Source: Luteitalea sp.
GTDB taxonomy: Bacteria > Acidobacteriota > Vicinamibacteria > Vicinamibacterales > Vicinamibacteraceae
DNA length: 64,000 nucleotides
Direction of reading: 5' to 3'
Assembly: GCA_009377495.1 (NCBI GenBank)
Contig: WHTZ01000027.1
Span: 1 to 64,000, forward strand
Position 1 is the stretch's first letter; each line of letters starts with the position of its first letter. Made by a program: the position numbers and the translations under genes. The notes beneath the pieces are model-generated. The model saw nothing but the letters and a program-made list of their open reading frames with translations. It was not told where the DNA came from and did no database searches. This document shows positions 36,001-43,423 of the stretch, in pieces.

Positions 36001-36756
36001 ATCACACTCTCGAGCCGGGGCAGCACCGGTGCACGCCTCCAGCACAACGCGGATGGCTCGTTTTCCCTTCGGAGCGATCAGGCTGACGCGGACAGGCTGC
36101 TAGGAAGGACGGTCGACCGGCGGCACATCATGAAGGCGCACTTCGTGTGGGACCTGCCAGACCTTCAGAGCAGCCAGTCGGGCCTCCGGGCGCTTGGTCT
36201 GCTCGTCAACGACTGGCAGTTGTCGGGCATCTGGACGGGGATGACGGGGAATCCCTATACGATTGGCTTCGATTACGACAATGGCGGATCGAGCGTGAAC
36301 CTCACCGGGTCGCAGGACCACGGGGCGCGCATCCGCTTAGTGGGTGATCCCAGCCGTGGCTGCAGCAGCGATCCTCACCGGCAGTTCAACACGGCGGCGT
36401 TCCAGGGACCGCTGCCTGGCAGCGTCGGCCTGGAGTCAGGGAACAACTACCTGAGGAGCTGCTTCAGCAGCGTGCTCGATTTCTCGATTGCGCGAAATAT
36501 CCGGCTGGGTGGCAATCGAAGTATCCAGTTGCGTGTCGACATGTTCAATGCGCCGAATAGCGCGATCATCGACGGGCGCAATACGACGATGGATCTGTCC
36601 GACCCGAGCAGTCCGGCAACGGCAACGAACCTTCCGTTCGATGCGGATGGCAACCTGATCGAATCCCGGTCTCGACCAGACGACGGAGGCTTCGGTGTGG
36701 CCACTGGTTACCAGTCACCACGGAGCATCCAGGTGCAGATCCGGTTTCTATTCTGA
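33076..36756 (+). CDS. TonB-dependent receptor with carboxypeptidase-regulatory-like N-domain (Oar-type)
   Basis: A 1226-residue outer-membrane receptor. Signal peptide MVTKRRSSGFAAALLL ends at PTAAQI; next is the regulatory-like sandwich (GTISGSLKDAQGALMPGATV, GTYTVRVTMDGFKTLE), the plug (LPLANRNFATLASLAPGVTG, NFMIDGVSTMD, VKVLMSGYQAEYGRSSG) and the barrel, ending SIQVQIRFLF with a C-terminal Phe. The ATG at 33076 has GGAGG seven bases upstream. It is a distant paralogue of the preceding receptor with the same control signals, so the two are probably used under the same conditions with different ligands. The GH97 gene follows after 13 bases. Confidence 0.9.
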   Translation: MVTKRRSSGFAAALLLTCAWSVPTAAQITTGTISGSLKDAQGALMPGATVTLISAARGTTMETQTSTDGNFTFPNVTAGTYTVRVTMDGFKTLERPGIIVSPGDRVLIPTLTIEVGAVAETVTVQAESPVIQASTGERSFTIDTESVANLPLANRNFATLASLAPGVTGTSRIGDRASTGGGNSNFMIDGVSTMDTGSNRLLTAVNVESIAEVKVLMSGYQAEYGRSSGLQITAVTKSGTNRFRGSVYDVERNSDWNANSKENILNEDPKTISKQREWGYSIGGPVGKPGGNNKLFFFYAHEYQPRTGGNNVQRYRLPTALERQGDFSRSTDNNGDLYNLIRDASTGLPCTETDHSGCFQDGGVLGRIPQNRLYEPGLNIMNMFPLPNLSDDSGEDYNYEKTRPAESILAHQPAVRLDYQPFQRLRATFKYTGWSQRKQTINGSIPGFNDTRMQNPVVSMMSMTVNYTLNDSTFLEGTFGRSGNDQAGCALQGVPNFCTAALPMNDIANRFNAGLGDLPFLFSDASVINPDYYAYDVLNDVQPPIWDGTQIQMPPNFTWGNRVDNDPPNIPFPGFLNVNRTRDFSISLTKIAGRHTIKAGFYNTHSWKAQQRGGWNGTVNFSNDDNNPLDSTFGFANAALGLVSSYQQASSYVEGNFVYDNIEGYIQDNWKVNDRLTLDYGVRLVHQQPQYDELGQASNFLPERWDPSQAPLLYVAGCPNSANPCAGADRQAKHPVTGELLGPNSALAIGTIVPGTGNTTNGLFLSGQGITETTYTWPTLGVAPRFGVAYDVSGEQRLVLRGAVGLFFDRPSGNSIYSQVQNPPTYSSVTVRNGPLQSLASGGLTTDGAPSLNVFEHDSKLPSSWQWNGGMQMMLPWSAALDVEYVGQHGFNIFEGVNINAIDFGAAFLPANQDPTLEEDDTPGARVVAEDQLRAFPGYGDITQQWSRGWITHHSLQLSLNRRFRNGVSFGFNDTITLSSRGSTGARLQHNADGSFSLRSDQADADRLLGRTVDRRHIMKAHFVWDLPDLQSSQSGLRALGLLVNDWQLSGIWTGMTGNPYTIGFDYDNGGSSVNLTGSQDHGARIRLVGDPSRGCSSDPHRQFNTAAFQGPLPGSVGLESGNNYLRSCFSSVLDFSIARNIRLGGNRSIQLRVDMFNAPNSAIIDGRNTTMDLSDPSSPATATNLPFDADGNLIESRSRPDDGGFGVATGYQSPRSIQVQIRFLF

Positions 36757-36769
36757 GCGCCTAACCACC

Positions 36770-38668
36770 ATGACAAGACAGCACACGCTGGCCGTCCTGG
36801 CTGCGCTCGGCGCGCTGTGTTGTCTCGGCTGGCCGGTCGCGGCGCAGACGTCTCGGTCGGTCGAGGTCACCAGTCCTGATGGCAAGATCGCGTTCGCCGT
36901 CTTCAACCAAGGTGAGCGTCTCAGTTACGCGGTGAGCCGTGGGGGACAACCTGTGATCGAGACATCGCCGCTGGTGATCAGTGTCGATGGGGTGGATCTC
37001 GGCCACAAGGCGGCCATTGGCGACGTGGAGCGCTACCAGGTAGATGAGACCTATCCGTGGCGTGGCGGGCACAGCGAGGCGACCAACCATGCCGCGGGTG
37101 CCCGGATATCGCTGGCACACGAGGAGAGCGACACTCGCTACACGCTCGACGTCCGGGCGTTCGACGAGGGTGTGGCATTCCGTCACGTTGTACCGGGCGA
37201 GGGCGGTCGCGTGCCGGACGAAGCGACGGCTTTCACGTTTCCCGCGGGGAGCACCGCTTGGTACCACGACTTCGAGAACCACTACGAAAGCATGTATCTC
37301 CGCAAGGACATCGCCGATGTCGAGGATGGTGAATGGGCCGCTCCACCGATCACGATCAAGCTGCCGGGTGAGACCGGCTATGCGGCGCTCACCGAAGGCG
37401 CCCTTGGCGGATACAGCGGCATGGGGCTCCAAGCCACGGGCAACCGCGCGTTCGCTATACGTCTGGGCCACGCGCAGCCGCTGAACTACCCGTTCGAGCT
37501 GAGGTACGGCAAAGACGAGGGCGAGCGGCTCGCGAAGCCGGCCGAGGTGATGGGGCCGGTCACCACGCCGTGGCGGGTCGTGCTGGTCGGGCCAGATCTC
37601 GACACGCTGGTCAACGCTGATATCGTCCACAACGTGTCCGCGCCGCCCGACGCTGCGCTCTTTCCGGAGGGCTTCGCGACCGCTTGGATCAAGCCGGGGC
37701 GCAGCCTGTGGCGATACCTCGACGGTGGCGACAACTCGTTCGAAGGGATGAAAGAGTTCTCGCGCATGGCGGGCGAGCTGGGCTTCGAGTACAACCTGCT
37801 CGAGGGGTTCTGGCAGAAGTGGCCCGAGCGTCAGCTACGCGAGTTGATCGCGTTCTCGAAGCAGCACGGCGTGGGCATCTGGCTCTGGAAGCACAGCCGC
37901 GACCTGCGCACGCCCGAGGCGCGAAAAGCCTTCTTCGAGCTCTGCGAGCGCGTCGGCGCAGCCGGCGTCAAGCTGGACTTCTTCGACCACGAGCACAAGG
38001 AAGTGGTGGCGCTGTACGAGGTGATGCTGCGTGAGGCGGCGGAGCACGAGATCATGGTCAACTTCCACGGCGCGAACAAGCCCACCGGCGAGTCGCGAAC
38101 GTGGCCCAACGAGCTGACGCGCGAGGGCATTTACGGTTTCGAGCGCAGCAAAACGCCGGCGTGGGCGGTGCACAACACGACGCTGCCTTTCACACGCTAT
38201 CTGGCCGGCCACGCAGACTACACGCCGGTAGTGTTTGGCGACCGTCGGCGTGAGACCTCTTGGGCACATCAGATTGCGACAGCGGCGGTATTCACCTCGC
38301 CGCTGCTCGTGTATGGCGGCCATCCGAAGAGCCTGCTCGAGAACCCAGCCGTCGAGATGATCAAGAGCATTCCGAGCACCTGGGATGAGACGGTGGTCTT
38401 GCCGGTATCCGAGATCGGCGAGATTGCCGCGTTCGCGCGCCGAAGCGGCAAGCAATGGTTCTTGGCCGTGCTGAATGGTCCCAACGCTCGAACGATCCGC
38501 GTGCCACTCACCATTCTTGGCGATGGCAGCCATCGTGCGTTGCTGGTCCGCGATCGTCGGGAGACCGCTGATGCCGTGGTGCTCGACGAGGGCCAGTTCA
38601 CCCGTCAAGACGCTGTCGAGATCGTCTTGCGTCCGGGTGGTGGCTTCATCGGACGCTTCACGCCGTGA
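36770..38668 (+). CDS. GH97-family glycoside hydrolase (alpha-glucosidase/alpha-galactosidase)
   Basis: A 632-residue exported enzyme (signal LAVLAALGALCCLGWPVAAQ). It has the GH97 N-domain (VTSPDGKIAFAVFNQGERLSY), the catalytic barrel (GFATAWIKPGRSLWRYLDGG, FEYNLLEGFWQKWP, GIWLWKHSRDL), the segment GVKLDFFDHEHKEVV and the typical MVNFHGANKPTGESRTWPN. An Asp at the KLDFFD position is what retaining GH97 members use as nucleophile, suggesting alpha-galactosidase-like or related activity; this is an inference. A beta-sandwich closes the chain. It starts 13 bases after the second TonB receptor without a Shine-Dalgarno, so it is likely co-transcribed and coupled, and would process the imported or surface-bound glycan. 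Confidence 0.88.
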   Translation: MTRQHTLAVLAALGALCCLGWPVAAQTSRSVEVTSPDGKIAFAVFNQGERLSYAVSRGGQPVIETSPLVISVDGVDLGHKAAIGDVERYQVDETYPWRGGHSEATNHAAGARISLAHEESDTRYTLDVRAFDEGVAFRHVVPGEGGRVPDEATAFTFPAGSTAWYHDFENHYESMYLRKDIADVEDGEWAAPPITIKLPGETGYAALTEGALGGYSGMGLQATGNRAFAIRLGHAQPLNYPFELRYGKDEGERLAKPAEVMGPVTTPWRVVLVGPDLDTLVNADIVHNVSAPPDAALFPEGFATAWIKPGRSLWRYLDGGDNSFEGMKEFSRMAGELGFEYNLLEGFWQKWPERQLRELIAFSKQHGVGIWLWKHSRDLRTPEARKAFFELCERVGAAGVKLDFFDHEHKEVVALYEVMLREAAEHEIMVNFHGANKPTGESRTWPNELTREGIYGFERSKTPAWAVHNTTLPFTRYLAGHADYTPVVFGDRRRETSWAHQIATAAVFTSPLLVYGGHPKSLLENPAVEMIKSIPSTWDETVVLPVSEIGEIAAFARRSGKQWFLAVLNGPNARTIRVPLTILGDGSHRALLVRDRRETADAVVLDEGQFTRQDAVEIVLRPGGGFIGRFTP

Positions 38669-38674
38669 GAGCGG

Positions 38675-39667
38675 TTACGAGCGATGGCTTTCGACGTGCT
38701 CGAGCGGTGGGAGCTTCGCCTCGATGGCGCTGCGCGCCGACTCGAGCCACGGCGGCAAGACCAACGTCTCGCCCAAATGAGGCAGATCCTCATCCACGGC
38801 AAAGCCTGGACCGTCGGTCGCGAGCTCGAAGAGCACGCCGCCTGGCTCCAGGAAGTAGACCGAGTGGAACCAGAAACGATCGATCACGGCCGTTGGACGC
38901 CGGCCCGCCGCTTCGATTCGTGACCGGAGATCGAGCTGATGCTGCTCGTCATCCACCCGCCACGCGATGTGGTGGATGCTGCCAACGCCCCACGCGCCGC
39001 GGGCGACAGTCGGCGTCTCACGGATGTCCACAAACGCCCCAGATGGAGTTCCTGCGCCCTTCGACCCTTCGAGCGCCTCAGGGCGCTGGAGGACGTAGCG
39101 GTGCCAGCCGTTCTCTGTGCGGTACAGACTGAAGCCGAGGACGTCATTGAGGAAGCGCGTGGTGGCGGCGAGATCGCGTTCCCACAATCGTGCGCCGTGC
39201 AGGCCGCGAACCTGATGTGCGGCCGGCACGGCGCTGCCCTCCCACGGCGAAAACGGGCGCTCGACCGCGTCCTCGCTTTCGACCAGCGCCACCTTGAGGC
39301 CGTGTGGGTCCAGCAGCGGCAGCACATGCTCCCCGAACCGCGTTTCGGCGGGGCCCAGCCGTATGCCGTAGCGTTCGAGGCGATCGCTCCAGTACGCGAG
39401 GCTGTCGGGCGGAACCGCGAGCGCGACCTCCACGCTCAGGCCGTGTCCCTCACGTGAGGGCGCGAGGTGCGTCCAGGGAAAGAAGGTGAGATCCGTCCCG
39501 GGGCGTCCTTCGGCGTCGGCATAGAACAAGTGGTAGGTCCCAGGATCGTCCTGGTTGACGCTCTTCTTCACGAGCCGCAGCCCGAGGACGCCGGCATAGA
39601 AATCCAGATTCTCCTGAGGTGGTCCCGCAATCGCCGTGATGTGATGCAGTCCCGTGACGCTCCGCAT
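38675..39667 (-). CDS. VOC-family ring-cleaving dioxygenase (MhqO-like)
   Basis: A 330-residue protein with two paired vicinal-oxygen-chelate modules. Module 1: VTGLHHITAIAGPPQENLDF, YHLFYADAEGRPGTDLTFFP; module 2: VRGLHGARLWERDLAATTRF, GSIHHIAWRVDDEQ and VYFLEPGGVLFELATDGPGF. The metal ligands His (HHIT), His (IHHIAW) and Glu (LFELATD) are visible. This is the MhqO/MhqE-like branch, whose members act on hydroquinones or catechols. The ATG at 39667 follows an AGGGG stretch; the frame is open 25 codons earlier. It converges with the GH97 gene (six-base gap) and diverges from rpiB. Confidence 0.88.
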   Translation of the reverse strand: MRSVTGLHHITAIAGPPQENLDFYAGVLGLRLVKKSVNQDDPGTYHLFYADAEGRPGTDLTFFPWTHLAPSREGHGLSVEVALAVPPDSLAYWSDRLERYGIRLGPAETRFGEHVLPLLDPHGLKVALVESEDAVERPFSPWEGSAVPAAHQVRGLHGARLWERDLAATTRFLNDVLGFSLYRTENGWHRYVLQRPEALEGSKGAGTPSGAFVDIRETPTVARGAWGVGSIHHIAWRVDDEQHQLDLRSRIEAAGRRPTAVIDRFWFHSVYFLEPGGVLFELATDGPGFAVDEDLPHLGETLVLPPWLESARSAIEAKLPPLEHVESHRS

Positions 39668-39710
39668 CCCCTGATGCCCCCTTGCTACGTACCATATGTC
39701 AACGGGCGCC

Positions 39711-39720
39711 CTGCTACAAT
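39711..39720 (+). promoter_or_regulatory. Extended -10 promoter of rpiB
   Basis: TGCTACAAT matches the extended TG-n-TATAAT type; the predicted start is near 39727, 14 bases before the rpiB ATG. No good -35 box is present, as is common for extended -10 promoters. Confidence 0.35.
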
Positions 39721-39740
39721 TCCCCAGCGCGGGAAGGCCC

Positions 39741-40175
39741 ATGAAAATCGCAATCGCATCGGACCATGCAGGGTTTCGCTACAAGCGCATGCTCGCTGAG
39801 CACCTTCGCGGGCATGGTGCGCAGGTCGTCGACTTCGGGACCGATTCCGACAAGCCCGTTGATTACCCGGACGTCGTCTTTCCAGCGGCGATGGCTGTGG
39901 CTCGGAGGGAATGCGAACGAGGCATCGTGATCGGTGGCTCCGGCAACGGAGAAGCCATCGCGGCGAACCGCGTTCGAGGTGTCAGGTGTGCGCTCTGCTG
40001 GAACGTCGAATCGGCACGACTCGCGCGAGCCCACAATGATGCCAACATGCTTGCGCTCGGCCAGCGCCTCCTTTCCGAAGAGGACGCACGCGCGATTGCC
40101 GACACGTGGCTCTCCGTGTCGTTCGAGGGGGGCCGCCATCTCGGGAGGATTGCCAAGCTCGATCGAGCGATCTAA
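39741..40175 (+). CDS. rpiB: Ribose-5-phosphate isomerase B
   Basis: A 144-residue RpiB/LacAB-family isomerase interconverting ribose-5-phosphate and ribulose-5-phosphate in the pentose phosphate pathway. Motifs: MKIAIASDHAGFRYKRML with the conserved DHAG, VDFGTD, DYPDVVFPAAMAV, the catalytic loop VIGGSGNGEAIAANRV and CALCWNVESARLARAHNDAN. The loop has Glu (GNGE) where many bacterial enzymes have Cys (GTGxG with a nearby Cys base); this matches the mycobacterial type. GGAAGG precedes the ATG. It is a lone gene between divergent and convergent neighbours. Confidence 0.93.
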   Translation: MKIAIASDHAGFRYKRMLAEHLRGHGAQVVDFGTDSDKPVDYPDVVFPAAMAVARRECERGIVIGGSGNGEAIAANRVRGVRCALCWNVESARLARAHNDANMLALGQRLLSEEDARAIADTWLSVSFEGGRHLGRIAKLDRAI

Positions 40176-40228
40176 AAAGCTTACGAAGGAATTCATGTTG
40201 CGAGCGTCGAGCCCATTCTCGCAGGCAT

Positions 40229-41239
40229 TCACGGGAAAGATTGCCGCCGCAACCTGGTCGCCGCCGCGCCACCCGCTTCGACGGGCGACAGTGCCACTGC
40301 CGGTGTGCGACTGCTTTGAGGAACCGCGAGCGCGGACGCGCCGAGCAGAACAAAGGCCAGCCAGACCGTGTCGGCGAGCAGGAGGTGAAGAAGCTGCATC
40401 CAGATGGGCGCGAGCAGGAGCACGTTGATCAGTCCCGCACCGAGCTGCACGATGGTCGTACCAACCACGAGGCGAGCCGCGAGCCGGCCGCGACGATCGC
40501 CGGGCGCGAGCGGGGCTCGCAGCGCGATCAGCACCAGCGCGACTCCCACAGCGATCGTGATTACCGGGTGCAACACCCGGAGCCGAATCATGAGGTGCGA
40601 CGTGGATGAAAGATCCGCACGCAGGCCTTCAGTCAACGAGGCCGCGGGATAGAGCGTATCTCCCAGCGCAGCGACCGCGCCGCTCGCGCTGGCCAGCAGC
40701 AAGCCGAGGATACCCAACCCGAAGAGGAGGCTCATGCCCGGGCGATGCGACACGCGCACGGACGATCCGCCAGAAAGCCAGTGCGCGGTGAGCACCAGCC
40801 AGCCCAGCAGGATGAACGTATTGACCAAGTGCACGGCCATGAACAGCGCGCGCGCCATGGTCGCATTGTCCGCCACGAGCTGAAAGAGGACGAGCCCTGC
40901 CCCGACTCCTGCTTCCGTGAGCATGAACAGCAGGGCCATCCAGGCTCCCACGCGTGCCGCGTGGCGACCTGAGCCTACCGTCGAGCGTCGACCCGTTGTC
41001 CGCAGCGTTGCGACGAGCAGCACGAGGACGAGGATGAGCGCGACCCCGCTGGTGAGCCGATGGGAGAGCTCAATCAACGTGGCTATCGCCGGTGCGCGTG
41101 GCACGATGTCACCGTTGCACAGCGGCCAGTGATTGCCGCAGCCGGCACCGGAGCCTGATGCGCGGACGTAGGCGCCCCAGAGAATCACGGCGACGTTGTA
41201 GGCGAGGACAAACCAAGCGAAGCGGGCGACGGCGGCCAC
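40229..41239 (-). CDS. ctaA: Heme A synthase (COX15/CtaA)
   Basis: A 336-residue, eight-helix membrane protein that oxidises heme O to heme A for cytochrome oxidase. Visible marks are ILWGAYVRASGSGAGCGNHW with the extracellular Cys pair (GCGNHWPLC), the histidines in LIELSHRLTSG and FMAVHLVNTF in the first four-helix half, and RVLHPVITIAVG and MQLLHLLLADT in the second. The first conserved EHxHR is reduced to ELSHR, keeping one His. The start is GTG at 41239. No ctaB or cox genes are adjacent. It converges with rpiB over 53 unremarkable bases. Confidence 0.88.
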   Translation of the reverse strand: MAAVARFAWFVLAYNVAVILWGAYVRASGSGAGCGNHWPLCNGDIVPRAPAIATLIELSHRLTSGVALILVLVLLVATLRTTGRRSTVGSGRHAARVGAWMALLFMLTEAGVGAGLVLFQLVADNATMARALFMAVHLVNTFILLGWLVLTAHWLSGGSSVRVSHRPGMSLLFGLGILGLLLASASGAVAALGDTLYPAASLTEGLRADLSSTSHLMIRLRVLHPVITIAVGVALVLIALRAPLAPGDRRGRLAARLVVGTTIVQLGAGLINVLLLAPIWMQLLHLLLADTVWLAFVLLGASALAVPQSSRTPAVALSPVEAGGAAATRLRRQSFP

Positions 41240-41296
41240 GCGATCGATTCTAGCAGCTCGTCACGAAGGGCGAAGGCGGAGGCCCGTGCGCTTCGT

Positions 41297-41326
41297 ACGA
41301 CACTTTCACCAGGTGAGCGCTACAAT
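41297..41326 (+). promoter_or_regulatory. Sigma-70-like promoter of the LigB-family gene
   Basis: ACGACA (41297-41302) and TACAAT (41321-41326) are separated by 18 bases. The predicted start near 41333 precedes the ATG at 41359. Confidence 0.4.
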
Positions 41327-41358
41327 TGTGCGAGCAGAGAGCCTGTGGCGAGGGAGAT

Positions 41359-42168
41359 ATGCCGTCCAGCGGCAACCAAGGTGGCGTGGTGTTCGTGGGC
41401 ATTGCGCCACATCCCCCGGTGATGGTGCCGGAAGTGGGCCGTGCAGAAAGCGCGCAGGTGAGCGCCTCGGTCGCGGCTGTGGCTGCGCTGGCTGAGCGCG
41501 TGTGCGCGTCGGGCGCCGAGACGCTCGTGTTGATTTCTCCGCACGCGCCGCTCGACGAGCGCGCCTTCGTGGCCTACGACGATGCGATGGTATGTGGAGA
41601 CTTTCGGACATTTCGGGCTCCCGAGGTCAGAGTTCGTGCGTCGGTCGACGCCGTGCTGCTCGATGCCATCGGGGAGGCAGCCGAGGAGGAGAGCTTGCTG
41701 ATCGAGCGGGCCACGGGCTTCAAGCTGGACCACGGGACGACGGTGCCGCTGTACTTCTTGCAGCACGGCGGGTGGCGTGGACCGGTGGTCACGCTCGGTT
41801 ACAGCTTTCTGCCCAACGAGGCGCACCTCCGCTTTGGATCCTGCATTCGCGCTGGTGCGGAGCGCATCGGTCGGCGCGTCGCCTTCGTGGCGAGTGCCGA
41901 CTTGAGCCATCGGCTCGCGCGCGGAGCACCGGCTGGCTATGACCCAGACGCGCACCGGTTCGACGAAGAGGTCGTGGACGCAATTCGCGACGGAAGACCT
42001 GAGCGGATCATCGAGATGGACCAGGCGCTCCGGCGGCGAGCAGGCGAGTGCGGCTACAACTCGATCGTCGTGGCGCTTGGCGTCGCCGAGGGGCGCCCGC
42101 GCTGTGCCGAAGTCTTACACTACGAGGCGCCATTCGGCGTCGGCTATCTCGTCGCGCAGATCGCCTGA
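41359..42168 (+). CDS. LigB-family class III extradiol dioxygenase-like protein
   Basis: A 269-residue protein of the LigB/AMMECR1-associated superfamily. Conserved histidine segments are GIAPHPPVMVPEVG near the start, VLISPHAPLDERAF, KLDHGTTVPLYFLQHGG and FVASADLSHRLARG; these provide the Fe(II) site of class III extradiol dioxygenases or the matching site of the MEMO-like branch. I cannot decide between ring-cleaving and MEMO-like function from sequence alone. The ATG at 41359 follows AGGGAG. It lies 10 bases before a PadR gene, so the two are probably one unit. Confidence 0.8.
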   Translation: MPSSGNQGGVVFVGIAPHPPVMVPEVGRAESAQVSASVAAVAALAERVCASGAETLVLISPHAPLDERAFVAYDDAMVCGDFRTFRAPEVRVRASVDAVLLDAIGEAAEEESLLIERATGFKLDHGTTVPLYFLQHGGWRGPVVTLGYSFLPNEAHLRFGSCIRAGAERIGRRVAFVASADLSHRLARGAPAGYDPDAHRFDEEVVDAIRDGRPERIIEMDQALRRRAGECGYNSIVVALGVAEGRPRCAEVLHYEAPFGVGYLVAQIA

Positions 42169-42178
42169 CCCTACGTTT

Positions 42179-42502
42179 ATGCCTCCCGTTCTGCAAGGAA
42201 CCCTCGATCTCATGGTGCTCAAGACGCTCGACGCGATGGGGCCACTGCACGGCTATGGCATCGCGCGCCGCATCGAGCAGATGAGCGGCGACACATACAG
42301 CCTTAATCAAGGCACTATCTACCCGGCGCTGCTGCGCTTGCAACAGCAAGGGTGGATCCACTCCTCGTGGGGCACATCAGAGAACAATCGCCGCGCGCGC
42401 TTCTACGAGATCACGCGGACGGGTCGCCGCCAACTGGCCAAAGAAGCCGACGAATGGAAGCGGCTCGTCGGCATCATGGCGCGACTTCTCGAAGCGGAGT
42501 AG
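42179..42502 (+). CDS. PadR-family transcriptional regulator (without adjacent permease)
   Basis: A 107-residue PadR protein: LQGTLDLMVLKTLDAMGPL, HGYGIARRIEQM, LNQGTIYPALLRLQQQGWI and RARFYEITRTGRRQLAKE. The domain order is intact and closely matches the PadR at 5742-6077. In Acidobacteria such genes normally head an ADOP permease operon, but here the next gene, two bases downstream, encodes a DUF547 protein. Either the permease was lost or this PadR serves another target. The start is the ATG at 42179; a long open frame upstream is out of register with the LigB gene. Confidence 0.88.
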   Translation: MPPVLQGTLDLMVLKTLDAMGPLHGYGIARRIEQMSGDTYSLNQGTIYPALLRLQQQGWIHSSWGTSENNRRARFYEITRTGRRQLAKEADEWKRLVGIMARLLEAE

Positions 42503-42504
42503 AA

Positions 42505-43383
42505 ATGCAAAAGCATGCAAAAGGGGGACAGGGCCATTTGTCATTACGACTAACGACGACACTGGCTCTCGTCCTCGTGGTGCTGGGAGCCGCGCCGCAC
42601 GCGCAGCCTGGAGGCAGCGCGATCAGCGGCCTGCACGCCACGCTCGACGCGATCTTGGATCTCTATGTGCGCGACGGTCTCGTCTACTATCGCACGCTCA
42701 GGGGCGAGCGCGCACGCCTCGATCGCTACGCTGGCGCGTTGAACGTGTCACCTGCGACCTACGAAGGGTGGAGCCGTGACGAGCAGGCGGCCTTCTGGGT
42801 GAACGCCTATAACACGTTCGTCCTCCGGACCGTCATCAACAACTATCCCATCCGCGGCCGATCCACGCAGTACCCACCCAACAGCATTCGGCAGGTCCCG
42901 GGCGCGTTCGAGCGCCTCACCCATCGCGCGGCCGGTCGGAGCGTGACGTTGGACCAAATCGAGAAGACGATTCTGCCGGCGTTCGGTGACCCGCGGCTCT
43001 ACCTCGCGCTGGGTCGCGGCGCGGTGGGCAGTGGGCGCCTGAGAAGCGAGGCCTATACGGGCGCCGGTTTGGCGGAGCAACTCGAGGCGGTGGCAGAGGA
43101 CTGCGTCGACCGGTCGGAATGCTCGCTCCTCGACAAGGATGCGGGCGAGTTGTCGATCACACCCATCTTCAGCTGGCACGAACAGGAGTTCATCAAGGCG
43201 TACTCGGAGCCAGGCGAGCAGGCGTATCCCGGCCGAAGCGCACTCGAGCTCGCGATTCTGAGACTGCTCGAGCCAAACTTCCTTCCCACCGAACGCGCGT
43301 TCCTTCGCCGGAACACGTTTCGCGTGAAGTTCGTGGCGTTCGACTGGCGGCTGAATGATCTGACAGATGGTGGACCTCGGTGA
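42505..43383 (+). CDS. DUF547 protein, secreted
   Basis: A 292-residue exported DUF547 protein. Typical marks are LDAILDLYVRDGLVYYRTLR, DEQAAFWVNAYNTFVLRTVI, the SVTLDQIEKTILPAFGDPRL region (family S/T-L-x-x-I-E), and HEQEFIKAYSEPG. DUF547 has been likened to papain-like folds; no activity is established. The first codons (ATG at 42505) overlap a REP-like stretch AAAAGGGGGACAGGGCCA, so the true start may be the in-frame TTG at 42538, which would begin LSLRLTTTLALVLVVLG, a good signal peptide. It lies two bases after the PadR stop. Confidence 0.8.
   Translation: MQKHAKGGQGHLSLRLTTTLALVLVVLGAAPHAQPGGSAISGLHATLDAILDLYVRDGLVYYRTLRGERARLDRYAGALNVSPATYEGWSRDEQAAFWVNAYNTFVLRTVINNYPIRGRSTQYPPNSIRQVPGAFERLTHRAAGRSVTLDQIEKTILPAFGDPRLYLALGRGAVGSGRLRSEAYTGAGLAEQLEAVAEDCVDRSECSLLDKDAGELSITPIFSWHEQEFIKAYSEPGEQAYPGRSALELAILRLLEPNFLPTERAFLRRNTFRVKFVAFDWRLNDLTDGGPR
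42513..42531 (+). repeat. REP-like fragment at the DUF547 start
   Basis: CAAAAGGGGGACAGGGCCA resembles one inner arm of the palindromic element at 16997-17149 (AAAAAGGGGACAGGCCCC). Only a single arm is present, so it is probably a decayed or solo copy. Confidence 0.4.
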
Positions 43384-43417
43384 GGGGTGACACGGTGTCA
43401 CCTTGTCACCTTGTCAA
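43384..43417. repeat. GTGACA/TGTCACC simple repeat tract
   Basis: GGTGACAC and GTGTCACC form a small palindrome, followed by CTTGTCACCTTGTCAA. The 13-mer TCACCTTGTCACC is also found, reverse-complemented, in the tract at 54725-54755. The tract fills most of the 40-base gap before the SDR. Confidence 0.45.
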
Positions 43418-43423
43418 CAACCC

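Noticed and set aside
29207..38668. Classical SusC/SusD polysaccharide utilisation locus
   Set aside because: There is no SusD-like lipoprotein and the receptors have the regulatory-like N-domain of Oar-type proteins.
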